The position numbers were made by a program, and so were the translations under genes. Shown here in pieces: positions 6,341-14,028 of a DNA stretch of 14,173 nt (position 1 is its first letter; the number at the start of each line of letters is the position of its first letter). The notes beneath the pieces were generated by a model. It searched no databases, was not told the DNA's origin, and saw only the letters and a list, made by a program, of their open reading frames with translations. Source of the stretch: Acetobacteraceae bacterium (GTDB lineage: Bacteria > Pseudomonadota > Alphaproteobacteria > Acetobacterales > Acetobacteraceae); contig JASHVB010000256.1 of the NCBI GenBank assembly GCA_030039695.1, positions 1 to 14,173 on the forward strand, given 5' to 3'.

Positions 6341-7231
6341 GTGGTCCGACGCACCCACGGTTCGGTGCCAGGCGATGCTGGTGTCGCCGCGGGCGCGGCG
6401 TATCAATTCGCGCTGGCGAACGGCACACGACTAGGTCGCGGCCTGCAGCACGCATTCCATTGCGGTGTTCCCGCGACCCAACGCGACATCACCAGCGCGC
6501 TGGGAACCACACCGGAAATCGGTTGGGTCAAACGGGGCGGCATCGCCAACCGCGCCGGGCGCGAGCGCGTCGCCGACCTGCTGGCATTCTGGGTCGCGCA
6601 AGACGGTGTGTTCGGCCTGTGCCAGGGCGTCGCGGAAACAGGACCGCGCGCGCTGGGCCACCGCTCCATCCTTGCCAATCCGTGCAACCCGCGCTCGCTG
6701 GACATCATTAACCGGCTGGTGAAATTCCGCGAGCCGTTCCGGCCACTCGTACCGGTGCTCACGCTCGAGACGGCACTGCGCTGCTTCGAGTTGCAGGAAG
6801 GCGCGTCCCACGACGAGTACAACGCATACAACGACATGGTGCTGACGGTCCGCGCCCGGCCCGAAGCTGCGCGGCGCATTCCCGCCGTCGTGCATCGAGA
6901 TGGCACCAGCCGCATCCAGATCGTGCGGCCGTCCGACCCGTTTACCCGCGCTTACCTGAAGGCGATGGGCCGGCGCTGCAGGGTCGAGGCGTCGGTGAAC
7001 ACCTCGCTCAACGTGGCCGGACCCATTGTGCAGACGCCGCGACAGGCGCTGGAGGCGTTGCGGCGCTCCGGGGCGATGGACGGCGTGGTGCTGATCGGCG
7101 CCGCGGACCAGGCGTTCTTAGCATGGCATAGCGCGACGAACGGACCAAAGGACGGTGGCCATCGCCTCAGGGGCTGGCTTGATCAGTGGCAGGCACAAGC
7201 CGTGGCACCCATGGCGGTGGCGTCACGCTGA
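6341..7231 (+). CDS. N-terminally truncated carbamoyltransferase (NodU/CmcH type)
   Basis: Full-length enzymes of this family (about 550-600 residues) transfer a carbamoyl group from carbamoyl phosphate via an adenylate intermediate: an N-terminal Kae1-like domain plus a C-terminal YrdC-like domain. Here only 296 residues exist. Similarity begins at VPGDAGVAAGAA (9-20), normally well inside the N-terminal domain. The C-terminal domain is complete: ETGPRALGHRSIL (99-111), REPFRP (130-135), HRDGTSR (185-191) and VNTSLNV (219-225). In-frame TAG at 6332-6334 and the divergent SDR immediately upstream leave no room for the missing half, so this is a deletion product. Nevertheless the remaining frame is intact, and AGGA lies 4 nt before GTG 6341. 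It is either a decaying remnant or a stand-alone C-domain protein; without the metal-binding N-domain, normal carbamoyl transfer is unlikely. Confidence 0.8.
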   Translation: MVRRTHGSVPGDAGVAAGAAYQFALANGTRLGRGLQHAFHCGVPATQRDITSALGTTPEIGWVKRGGIANRAGRERVADLLAFWVAQDGVFGLCQGVAETGPRALGHRSILANPCNPRSLDIINRLVKFREPFRPLVPVLTLETALRCFELQEGASHDEYNAYNDMVLTVRARPEAARRIPAVVHRDGTSRIQIVRPSDPFTRAYLKAMGRRCRVEASVNTSLNVAGPIVQTPRQALEALRRSGAMDGVVLIGAADQAFLAWHSATNGPKDGGHRLRGWLDQWQAQAVAPMAVASR

Positions 7232-7237
7232 TCGGCT

Positions 7238-7256
7238 TCTGGCTACCAGAGGGTAG
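7238..7256. promoter_or_regulatory. Overlapping palindromes upstream of tetR, possible operator
   Basis: Two short inverted repeats overlap: TCTGG-CTA-CCAGA (7238-7250) and CTACC-AGAG-GGTAG (7243-7256). They lie in the only gap upstream of the TetR gene, where an autoregulatory operator is expected. A third palindrome, TAGCGCTA (7276-7283), lies closer to the gene. I could not identify a clear -35/-10 pair around them. Confidence 0.35.
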
Positions 7257-7312
7257 GGTTTCCTTCCGATCGCGGTAGCGCTAGCATGGCGCCAGACAGG
7301 GAAGCATGGTCT

Positions 7313-7924
7313 ATGCGCGAAGAAATTCTGGCCTATAAGCGCGAGCGAATCCTCGAAGAGGCAGTGAAACTGTTCTATGAGCGCGGTTTCACAGGCACCA
7401 CGCTCGACGACATCGCGGCAGAGCTCGGCGTGACCAAGCCGTTCATCTACACGCATTTCCGCAGCAAGGTGGAATTGCTGGCCGCGCTGTGTAAACCGAC
7501 GATCGAATTGTCGCTCGCGGCGGTGCAGGAAGCCGCCGCGACGGGGGGAACACCCACCGAACGGCTTTATCGCGCGGTGGTGGACTTCACCCGCGTCGTG
7601 CTGTCCCGTCAGTCGAACATCGCGATCTACTTCCGCGAGGAAAAAAGCCTGGCGCCAGAAGCGCTGGCCGAAATCAATGCGCTGCGCCGCAAGTTCGATC
7701 ATGTGCTGACCGGATTGCTCGAAGAAGGCGCCGCTGCCGGCGAGTTCGCACTAGAGGATGCGGGCCTCGCGTCGCTGGCGATCGGCGGCATGATCAGTTG
7801 GGCCTACACGTGGCACCGTCCGGGCGGCCGGCTGAAGCTCGACGAGCTGTGCGCCAGGATGGCAAACATGACGCTGCGCATGGTGGGTGCACGGCAACAC
7901 GCGCGTTCCGACGCGGTGGCGTAA
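7313..7924 (+). CDS. TetR/AcrR-family transcriptional regulator
   Basis: A 203-residue one-component regulator: an N-terminal DNA-binding domain and a C-terminal ligand-binding/dimerisation region. The first 60 residues fit the family consensus, with ILEEAVKLFYERGFTGTT (13-30) followed by a helix-turn-helix DDIAAELGVTKPFIYTHFRSK (two stretches, 32-52). The remainder is variable, as expected. I choose ATG 7313 because AGGGAA lies 9 nt upstream; ATG 7286 is in frame and would add nine residues but has no ribosome binding site. The GMC oxidoreductase starts 75 nt downstream on the same strand, making that gene and possibly the next pair the likely targets. The ligand is unknown, perhaps a substrate of the dehydrogenases. 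Confidence 0.93.
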   Translation: MREEILAYKRERILEEAVKLFYERGFTGTTLDDIAAELGVTKPFIYTHFRSKVELLAALCKPTIELSLAAVQEAAATGGTPTERLYRAVVDFTRVVLSRQSNIAIYFREEKSLAPEALAEINALRRKFDHVLTGLLEEGAAAGEFALEDAGLASLAIGGMISWAYTWHRPGGRLKLDELCARMANMTLRMVGARQHARSDAVA

Positions 7925-7999
7925 TTCGAAGCAAAGGGCGTCCGGCTTCCTGGCTGGCAGCGGCTGTGCGACCGTTGGGCTCGATGGGGAGCGGACTTT

Positions 8000-9598
8000 A
8001 TGCAAAGCTATGACTACATCGTTGTCGGTGCGGGATCCGCCGGTGCGGCGGTCGCCAATCGGCTTTCGGCGGATGCGCGCAACAAGGTCCTGCTACTCGA
8101 GGCCGGCCCCTCCGGCCATCCCTGGTCGCGCATCCCGATTGGCTATGCGCGGCTGATGACCAATCCGGCTGCCAATTGGTTGTATGCCTCGGAGCCCGAG
8201 ACGAACACGAATGGCCGGCGGCTACCGGTGCCGCGTGGTAAGCTGCTGGGCGGGTCGAGTTCGATCAACGGCATGGCGTTCGTCCGTGGCCAGGCACAGG
8301 ATTTCGATATCTGGGCACAGATGGGCAACACTGGCTGGAGCTACGCCGATGTGCTGCCCTTCTTCAGGCGGATGGAGCGTTATGATGAAGGCGACGACGA
8401 ATATCGTGGTCGCTGCGGTCCGCTGCGCGTCACCAATCCGCCGCCACGGCTGCCAATCTTCGCTAAGCTGATCGAGGCCGCGGCGCAGGTCGGTATTTCG
8501 TATAATCCCGACTACAACGGGTCGCGCCAGGACGGTATAGCGATGAGCCAGGCGACGATCTCACGCGGGCGGCGCATGAGCACGGCGCGTTGTTATCTGG
8601 ATCCGATCCGCACGCGCGCGAATCTGCACATCGAGTCGGACGCGCGCGCCGAAGTGCTGACGTTCGATGGCAAGCGCTGCACCGGCGTGCGGTATTCCGT
8701 GCGCGGCACGCCCCATGAAGCGCGTGCCGGGCGTGAAGTCATCGTCAGCGCGGGCACGATCAACTCGCCGCAATTGCTGGAGCTGTCGGGTATCGGCCAG
8801 CCGGAGCGACTGCGCGACCTGGGCATTGAAGTGCACCTTGCGCTCCCCGGTGTGGGCGAGAACCTGCGCGATCATTATGCGCCGCGGACCCGATGGGCGA
8901 TCGGCGCGAAAGGCGTCACCTACAACGACACCGCGCGAGGTTTCGGCATGATGCGCCAGGCGCTCCGTTATGCCTTCTCGCGCGACGGCATGCTGGGCAG
9001 CGTGGCCGCACCCATCCGCGCGTTCGTATGTTCCCGCGAGGGGCTGGAGGCGCCGGATGTGCTGCTGGGCTGGGTGCCGATGCTGACCGAGCCGGGACCG
9101 AAAGGTCCAGTCATCTCCCGCCAGTCCGGCATGACCTGTTACGCGCATCCGATGCGGCCGGAGAGCAAGGGACACATCCACATCACGTCGTCCGATCCGT
9201 GCCGGCCGCCGGCAATCAACTTCAACTTCCTGTCCTCGCCGATCGATGGGGAGATTACCGCGCGGGCTGTGCGGATAGCGCGCGCCGTTATGACCGCTCC
9301 GGCGATGGCGTCGCTGCAGGTGACAGAGGTGGCGCCAGGCACGACGCAGACAACAGACGATGAGATTCTGGACTGGGTAAAGCGCGCCGCCGAGACGACC
9401 TATCACCCGGTCGGCACGTGCAAGATGGGCGTCGATCCGATGGCGGTGGTGGATGCTCGGCTGCGTGTGCGCGGCATCGCCGGGCTGCGGGTCGCGGACG
9501 CCTCGATCATGCCCACGCTGACGTCGGGAAATACCAATGCGCCGGCGATAATGATCGGCGAAAAAGCGGCGGATTTGATGTTGCAGGATGCCGCTTAG
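8000..9598 (+). CDS. GMC-family oxidoreductase, choline/alcohol dehydrogenase type
   Basis: A flavin-dependent alcohol dehydrogenase of 532 residues, the normal length for the choline dehydrogenase (BetA/AlkJ-like) branch. The N-terminal FAD-binding fold has GAGSAG (10-15) and E34 for the ribose; LGGSSSINGM (83-92) is the GMC signature. The active-site pair is H469 in YHPVGTCKMG and N513 in GNTNAPAIMIGEKAAD, spaced 44 residues apart as in choline oxidase. No signal peptide or membrane segment is visible. ATG 8000 has GGGGAG about 8 nt upstream. It follows tetR by 75 nt. Whether the acceptor is oxygen or a quinone, and which alcohol is used, cannot be told; with no betaine genes nearby I do not call it betA. 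Confidence 0.92.
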   Translation: MQSYDYIVVGAGSAGAAVANRLSADARNKVLLLEAGPSGHPWSRIPIGYARLMTNPAANWLYASEPETNTNGRRLPVPRGKLLGGSSSINGMAFVRGQAQDFDIWAQMGNTGWSYADVLPFFRRMERYDEGDDEYRGRCGPLRVTNPPPRLPIFAKLIEAAAQVGISYNPDYNGSRQDGIAMSQATISRGRRMSTARCYLDPIRTRANLHIESDARAEVLTFDGKRCTGVRYSVRGTPHEARAGREVIVSAGTINSPQLLELSGIGQPERLRDLGIEVHLALPGVGENLRDHYAPRTRWAIGAKGVTYNDTARGFGMMRQALRYAFSRDGMLGSVAAPIRAFVCSREGLEAPDVLLGWVPMLTEPGPKGPVISRQSGMTCYAHPMRPESKGHIHITSSDPCRPPAINFNFLSSPIDGEITARAVRIARAVMTAPAMASLQVTEVAPGTTQTTDDEILDWVKRAAETTYHPVGTCKMGVDPMAVVDARLRVRGIAGLRVADASIMPTLTSGNTNAPAIMIGEKAADLMLQDAA

Positions 9599-9624
9599 GT
9601 GAAGCTCCAACGTCGGCCCTCGTC

Positions 9625-9647
9625 ATGGCCGGCGCTCTCCGGGCCAT
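9625..9647 (+). terminator. Hairpin after the first GMC gene
   Basis: ATGGCC (9625-9630) pairs with GGCCAT (9642-9647). With a bulged G at 9641, two more pairs form and leave a six-base loop. It lies 27 nt after the GMC stop and before the small-subunit gene. No T-run follows, so it may be a weak terminator, an mRNA-stabilising hairpin or part of a dispersed palindromic repeat rather than a complete stop. Confidence 0.35.
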
Positions 9648-9704
9648 CACACCTGTTTACTGAATGCAATGGTCATACGGGGCTGCTCGGCGCCGGCGGC
9701 GACC

Positions 9705-10223
9705 ATGACGGACCGTACGATTGACACGTCCGAAATGCAACGTACACGAATTCCCACCTCTCTGGGGATCAAACCAACCATGGGAACCGGCCTTTCTTCC
9801 ACCCAACGCCTGGACTTACGCCGCATCTCCGGCATGATGGTCCCGCCCGACTCGGAATTCGGCGTACCTGGCGCCGATGACGAAGTGATCTTTGACGACA
9901 TCCTGCGTTCGCTCGGCCGCGACGTTTTGGACGTGAGCACCGCGTTGACCAGACTGGCTGCACTGTCCGGCGGTTCATTTGCGGAACTCGAACCGGCCCT
10001 CCGGGAGACCGTCGCTCAGACGTTTCTGGCGGAAGCCTCGCGTGAGGTTGTCGCGCTCGGCCGCGTCATCCTGCAGTGCTACTACCGCGACGATCGCGTC
10101 GTGCGTTCGCTCGGCCTCGAGCCGCGCCCGCCCTTCCCCAAGGGCCACGCCCTCGAACAGGGTGACTGGTCCCTGCTCGATGTCGTGCGAGGACGACCGA
10201 AACTGTGGCGGGACGCACCATGA
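9705..10223 (+). CDS. Small subunit of a two-subunit GMC dehydrogenase (gluconate 2-DH subunit 3-like)
   Basis: I judge this 172-residue protein to be the small partner of the following GMC enzyme, similar to gluconate 2-dehydrogenase subunit 3. Support is its size, a helical middle (ADDEVIFDDILRSLGRDVLD onward), a C-terminal block VILQCYYRDDRVVRSLG ... GDWSLLDVVRGRPKLWR of a type I recall next to such flavoproteins, and an ATGA overlap with the next start. In related sugar dehydrogenases this subunit supports folding and export of the flavoprotein, often via a Tat signal; no twin-arginine signal is visible here. The start is uncertain: ATG at 9669, 9705, 9735 and 9780 are in frame and none has a good ribosome binding site. 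The family call is from memory of the pattern, without a search. Confidence 0.7.
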   Translation: MTDRTIDTSEMQRTRIPTSLGIKPTMGTGLSSTQRLDLRRISGMMVPPDSEFGVPGADDEVIFDDILRSLGRDVLDVSTALTRLAALSGGSFAELEPALRETVAQTFLAEASREVVALGRVILQCYYRDDRVVRSLGLEPRPPFPKGHALEQGDWSLLDVVRGRPKLWRDAP

Positions 10224-11827
10224 CCGAGCGCAATGACATTGTCGACGTGCTGATCATCGGCTCCGGCGCATCCGGGGCCGCGGTCGCGTGGAGCCTCGCA
10301 GAGACGAAAATGAAAATCCTTTGTCTCGAGCAAGGGGATTGGATGAAGCAGAGTCACTTCCCGAGCACTGGCCGCGACTGGGAAGCACGCCGCTTCGCCG
10401 ATTACGACATAAGCCCGAACCGTCGCGCACGCGACACCGACTACCCGATCAACGACGATAACTCGCTGATGAAGGTCGCCAACTTCAACGGCGTTGGAGG
10501 CGGCACCGTGTTCTACACGGCGCATTTCCCGCGCATGCATCCGTCCGATTTCCGCGTGCGCTCGCTGGACGGCGTCGCCGACAATTGGCCGATCGACTAC
10601 TGGACCCTGGAGCCGTTCTTCGAAGAGAACGACCGCATGATGGGTGTCTCCGGTCTGGCCGGCGACCCGGGCGTGCCGCCGCGCAATCCGCCGATGCCGC
10701 CTGTTCCGTTGGGACGTACAGGGATGCGCTACGCGCGCGCGATGAACGAGTTGGGTTGGCACTGGTGGCCGTCGGACACCACCGTTGCTACCACGGAATA
10801 TGATGGCCGCGCTCCCTGCATCAACCTCGGCCATTGCACGCCAGGCTGCGCGCAAGGCGCGAAGGCGAGCACGGACATCACATATTGGCCGAAGGCGCTC
10901 CGCGCCGGCGTCGAGTTGCGTACGCGCTGCCGCGTGAAGGAGATCACGCTCAACCAACATGGTATGGCCGCAGGTGCTGTCTACTACGACGCCGCAGGCG
11001 CGGAGCGATTTCAGCCGGCAGAAGTGGTGATCCTCGCCTGCAACGGCATCGGCACGCCGCGTCTGCTGCTGCTGTCGCAATCCGGGCGTTTTCCGAATGG
11101 CCTCGCCAATTCCAGTGGCCTTGTCGGCAAGAATCTGATGCTGCATCCGTGGCCGGTGGTGCGCGGCTATGTCGATGAGGAAATTGACGGCGATCGCGCG
11201 CCGATGACAGTGCTGTGGAGCAAGCAGTTCTATGAGACCGACGCGACGCGCGATTTCGTCCGGGGTTATACACTGCAATTCTCCCGCGGCACCGGTCTGG
11301 TGAACGAGGCGGTGAGCAGTGTGTCGGCCGGTTTGCTGCCGTGGGGTCGGGACCACCACCGCGTGTTCCGCACGCTAGCGTATCGCCGGCTGCTGATCGG
11401 CGTCGCCTGCGAGGACCTGCCGGAAGAACATAACCGTGTGACGCTCGACCCGGTCCTGAAGGACAGCAGCGGCATTCCCGCGCCGCGCATCGATTACACG
11501 ATCAGCGACAACACGCGGCGGATGATGGAGCACGGCATCGCCCGTGCGACGGAAATCCTGCAGGCTGCGGGCGCAGGCAGTCTTTATACGTCGCGCACCA
11601 TCCTGAACAGCCCGGGTCACCTGCTCGGGACTGCACGCATGGGCAACGATCCGGAGCGCTCCGTCGTCAATTCCTGGGGCCGCTCGCACGACGTGCGCAA
11701 TCTTTTCATCGTCGATGGCAGCATCTGGGTCACGTCGGGCGGGGTGAACCCAACATCGACGATCCAGGCGCTCGCGCTCTACATCGCGGATGCGATGAAG
11801 CAGCGACTGGCAACGCTGTTCGATTGA
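10220..11827 (+). CDS. GMC-family oxidoreductase, large subunit with three-cysteine motif
   Basis: A 535-residue flavoprotein of the gluconate/sorbitol dehydrogenase-like GMC branch. The FAD fold has GSGASG (14-19) and E37; NGVGGGT (90-96) is the flavin-contact loop. The catalytic pair is H467 in SPGHLLGTARMG and N510 in GGVNPTSTIQALA. A motif C200-X5-C206-X3-C210 precedes GAK; in FAD-dependent glucose dehydrogenases cysteines in a comparable place bind an iron-sulfur cluster, which I only suggest here. ATG 10220 overlaps the TGA of the small subunit as ATGA, a coupled pair. There is no signal peptide, and no cytochrome c gene follows, unlike many such operons. The substrate is probably a sugar or polyol, unproven. 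Confidence 0.9.
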   Translation: MTERNDIVDVLIIGSGASGAAVAWSLAETKMKILCLEQGDWMKQSHFPSTGRDWEARRFADYDISPNRRARDTDYPINDDNSLMKVANFNGVGGGTVFYTAHFPRMHPSDFRVRSLDGVADNWPIDYWTLEPFFEENDRMMGVSGLAGDPGVPPRNPPMPPVPLGRTGMRYARAMNELGWHWWPSDTTVATTEYDGRAPCINLGHCTPGCAQGAKASTDITYWPKALRAGVELRTRCRVKEITLNQHGMAAGAVYYDAAGAERFQPAEVVILACNGIGTPRLLLLSQSGRFPNGLANSSGLVGKNLMLHPWPVVRGYVDEEIDGDRAPMTVLWSKQFYETDATRDFVRGYTLQFSRGTGLVNEAVSSVSAGLLPWGRDHHRVFRTLAYRRLLIGVACEDLPEEHNRVTLDPVLKDSSGIPAPRIDYTISDNTRRMMEHGIARATEILQAAGAGSLYTSRTILNSPGHLLGTARMGNDPERSVVNSWGRSHDVRNLFIVDGSIWVTSGGVNPTSTIQALALYIADAMKQRLATLFD

Positions 11828-11911
11828 GGGAGAGCCGCGTTGTCAGGCGGGGCTGGTGCGGACCATTCCGCTGATATCTAATCTTATACCAAGGCTTGCT
11901 GCGGACATGGT

Positions 11912-11931
11912 GCCAGACCGGCCCGTCTGGC
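11912..11931 (+). terminator. Hairpin downstream of the second GMC gene
   Basis: GCCAGAC (11912-11918) and GTCTGGC (11925-11931) are perfectly complementary around a six-base loop, 84 nt after the GMC stop. No T-run follows, so this may be a factor-dependent 3' end or an mRNA-protecting hairpin. Confidence 0.35.
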
Positions 11932-12531
11932 CTAGACGAGCGACAGGCTTCGTAGGGCCAGAAACCTCATGTCATTGGACGCAGGCTTGGCGGGTACGCG
12001 ATATGCGAGCAATTGTGCCAGCTCGATGCGTCGCGAGGCGGCCGGTTCGCCGGCACAGAGCAACTGCTCCATTTCCCGAAATCCGGACGCAGAACGCGCC
12101 TCTGGCGCACTCGGGGATGGTGGCCAGCCTCCTGCCGAAGCGTACTCCTCGGTCGCAACTCATCACAAATATCCCCGTTCGCCAGATCCACGGCGGCGCC
12201 AGAGCCGGCGCATCGGCGCCGGGTGTCGATCGCCCGACACGACGACCCGGACAGAAGAAAACGGCGGCCAGGATGACCCGGCCATCCGGCGCGTGGTCGC
12301 CGCCGGCCTAGGCTGTGCCGCGTCCGGCGTTTGCGCACCCTGCTTGCCATATTGGACCATCAGACGACCGCGTGGTATGATAAGCGGCAAATCCGAAGCG
12401 TGCAGTTGGGCAACAAGGTCTTTCCGCTCGGTCGATGACCCTGGCGGGTGGTGCGGCTCCAAGCTGCGGCGCGATGTTGGTGTGACTCTGCGGGCTTTTA
12501 CCCGGCGTCAGCTAGTGTGTTTTTTTAGAAG

Positions 12532-12560
12532 TGGGCAGAGCTTCCTTCGACGGCTTTAAA
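12532..12560 (+). promoter_or_regulatory. Candidate promoter of the histidine kinase gene
   Basis: TGGGCA (12532-12537, four of six to TTGACA) and TTTAAA (12555-12560, four of six to TATAAT) are separated by exactly 17 nt. The start of transcription would be near 12567, leaving a short leader with the GGAG ribosome binding site at 12573. A separate promoter is expected after the gene-free stretch, but the match is modest. Confidence 0.3.
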
Positions 12561-12583
12561 CCCAAATCGCACGGAGCCAGAAA

Positions 12584-13951
12584 GTGACCGGGTCACCAAC
12601 GTTGCCGAACCTAGTTGCACTGGAAGTGCCTATCCCGGCTGCTCCGCTGGACGCCATCGTTTGTACCGAGAAATTGCTTAATCGCCCCCGTCGTTCGCCA
12701 GAGCACCAGAAGGAGAATTCGGCGCTGGTTGCATTAGTCAGCGCGTTGGCGGACTCCCCGTCCACCATCTTGCAAACGCTCGCAGACAAAGTCCTCGAAA
12801 TCCTCGATGCCGATTCGGCCGGCCTGAGCCTTCTGACGAAGGATGGGGAAAGATTCTACTGGGCAGCGATTGCCGGTGCTTGGCGACCGCACCTTGGAGG
12901 AGGCACACCTCGAGATTTCGGACCGTGCGGCGATGTACTCGACTGCAACAATGCGATGCTTTTCAGTCATTGGGAACGCCGCTATCCGTACTTGGGCAGC
13001 GCCATGCCGCTCGCGGAAGAAGGGCTACTCGTGCCCTTTTACGTGGCTGGCAAAGCTGTCGGTACTGTGTGGGCAATCGCCCACCGTAATGGCCGCCAAT
13101 TCGATACCGAGGACCTACGGCTGCTCGAGAGCATGGGGCGGTTCGCATCAGCGGCCTACCAGACCGTTCAATCGATCGAGGAACTCAGGTCTGAGATTGC
13201 CGCGCGCGAGAAGGCAGAGACCGAACTTCGCAAGATAGCGGACAGCCTCAGTATGTTGACGGCTTCAATAGCGCACGAAGTGAACCAGCCGCTTGCCGCT
13301 ATCGTTACGAACGCCGAATCCGCGCTGCGCGGTTTGGCGTGGGACGAACCGAACGTCGAAGGGGCTCGGACGTTGACTAACCGCGTGGTTGCGGATGCGC
13401 GTCGGGCGTCCGAAATCATCGAGCGGGTTCGCAGCATGGCAAGCCAGCGAGCGGCAGCGTACGACCTGCTGTCGATTGACGATGTCATTAATGAATCGCT
13501 GGACCTCGTCCGGAACGAGCTGCAGCGTAACGGAGTTGCCGTATCGCTCGGTCCAACAGCGGTTCTGCCCCAGATTGCTGCCGACCGCATTCGGCTCCAA
13601 CAGGTCATCGTGAACCTTATCATCAATGCGGTCCAAGCCATGGCGCAACTTGCGCCAAGGGATCGCAGAATCAGTATTCGAACCACGCTCTCGGACCCGG
13701 ACACGGTTTGCTGTACCATCGAGGACAGCGGTCCGGGTCTTGACGCGGAACATTTCTCTCGGCTGTTCGACAGCTTCTTCTCGACAAAGGATACCGGCAT
13801 GGGCATAGGCTTGGCGATCTGCCGGTCCGTGGTGGAGGCGCATGGCGGCAGCATTCGCGCAGACAACAATTCGGCGCTTGGGGGGGCGCGTTTCTCTTTT
13901 GATTTGCCTGTTGGTAACATTAATGAGTGTGCAGGCGACAAATCACGTTGA
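12584..13951 (+). CDS. Soluble GAF-domain sensor histidine kinase
   Basis: A 455-residue two-component kinase. Order: a GAF sensor domain (about 50-195, with PRDFGPCGDVLD at 109-120 and LLVPFYVAGKAVGTVW at 148-163), a short coiled-coil linker (about 197-222), the phosphoacceptor region with H231 in IAHEVNQPLAAI, and a C-terminal ATPase domain with N box NLIINAVQAM (344-353), G1 DSGPGL (381-386), FDSFFSTKDTGMGIGLAI (395-412). All catalytic boxes are intact. No membrane segment exists, so it senses a cytoplasmic signal, of unknown kind. The start is GTG 12584 with GGAG 7 nt upstream. It converges on a response-regulator gene, its possible partner. The sequence is of a type common in rhizobia and relatives. 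Confidence 0.93.
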   Translation: MTGSPTLPNLVALEVPIPAAPLDAIVCTEKLLNRPRRSPEHQKENSALVALVSALADSPSTILQTLADKVLEILDADSAGLSLLTKDGERFYWAAIAGAWRPHLGGGTPRDFGPCGDVLDCNNAMLFSHWERRYPYLGSAMPLAEEGLLVPFYVAGKAVGTVWAIAHRNGRQFDTEDLRLLESMGRFASAAYQTVQSIEELRSEIAAREKAETELRKIADSLSMLTASIAHEVNQPLAAIVTNAESALRGLAWDEPNVEGARTLTNRVVADARRASEIIERVRSMASQRAAAYDLLSIDDVINESLDLVRNELQRNGVAVSLGPTAVLPQIAADRIRLQQVIVNLIINAVQAMAQLAPRDRRISIRTTLSDPDTVCCTIEDSGPGLDAEHFSRLFDSFFSTKDTGMGIGLAICRSVVEAHGGSIRADNNSALGGARFSFDLPVGNINECAGDKSR

Positions 13952-13995
13952 GGACCAGCGCGCTGCCTCGAAGTCACAACGCCATCTTCTCAGCG

Positions 13996-14025
13996 GCAGC
14001 CGCGCCCCCCGCCGATTGCGGCTGC
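13996..14025. terminator. Hairpin between convergent genes
   Basis: GCAGCCGC (13996-14003) pairs perfectly with GCGGCTGC (14018-14025) around a 14-nt loop. It lies between the kinase stop and the stop of the convergent receiver gene, where a two-way transcription stop would be expected. No T-run is present on either strand, so efficiency is uncertain. Confidence 0.4.
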
Positions 14026-14028
14026 GGT

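Larger units (their letters stand above)
11828..12583. other. About 750 nt without a convincing gene
   Basis: Several frames are open on both strands, the longest being 11969-12559 (+, 196 codons), 11856-12311 (+) and 11967-12350 (-). All give Arg/Ser/Pro-rich, low-order proteins with no motif and compete with one another, so I call none. An inverted repeat lies at 11912-11931, and a promoter candidate sits at the right end. The stretch may be decayed coding or mobile DNA, but I see no transposase motif and no convincing terminal repeats. Confidence 0.5.

Noticed and set aside
8000..9598. Calling the first GMC gene betA (choline dehydrogenase)
   Set aside because: No betB, betI or transporter lies nearby and the GMC fold covers many alcohol substrates; the TetR neighbour alone does not establish it.
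8561..9610. 349-codon - strand frame opposite the first GMC gene
   Set aside because: Antisense shadow, His/Arg-rich and without domain motifs; the + strand has all GMC signatures.
10082..11359. 425-codon - strand frame opposite the second GMC gene
   Set aside because: Antisense shadow of a certain gene; composition typical of such shadows in GC-rich DNA.
11881..12384. Possible mobile-element ends: CTTATACCA near 11884 and GGTATGATAAG near 12373
   Set aside because: The inverted match is short and needs a gap of three bases; there is no transposase-like sequence between them and no target duplication was seen.
11969..12559. 196-codon + strand frame in the gene-poor gap
   Set aside because: Ser/Arg/Cys-rich, no motif, no good ribosome binding site, and competing frames overlap it on both strands.
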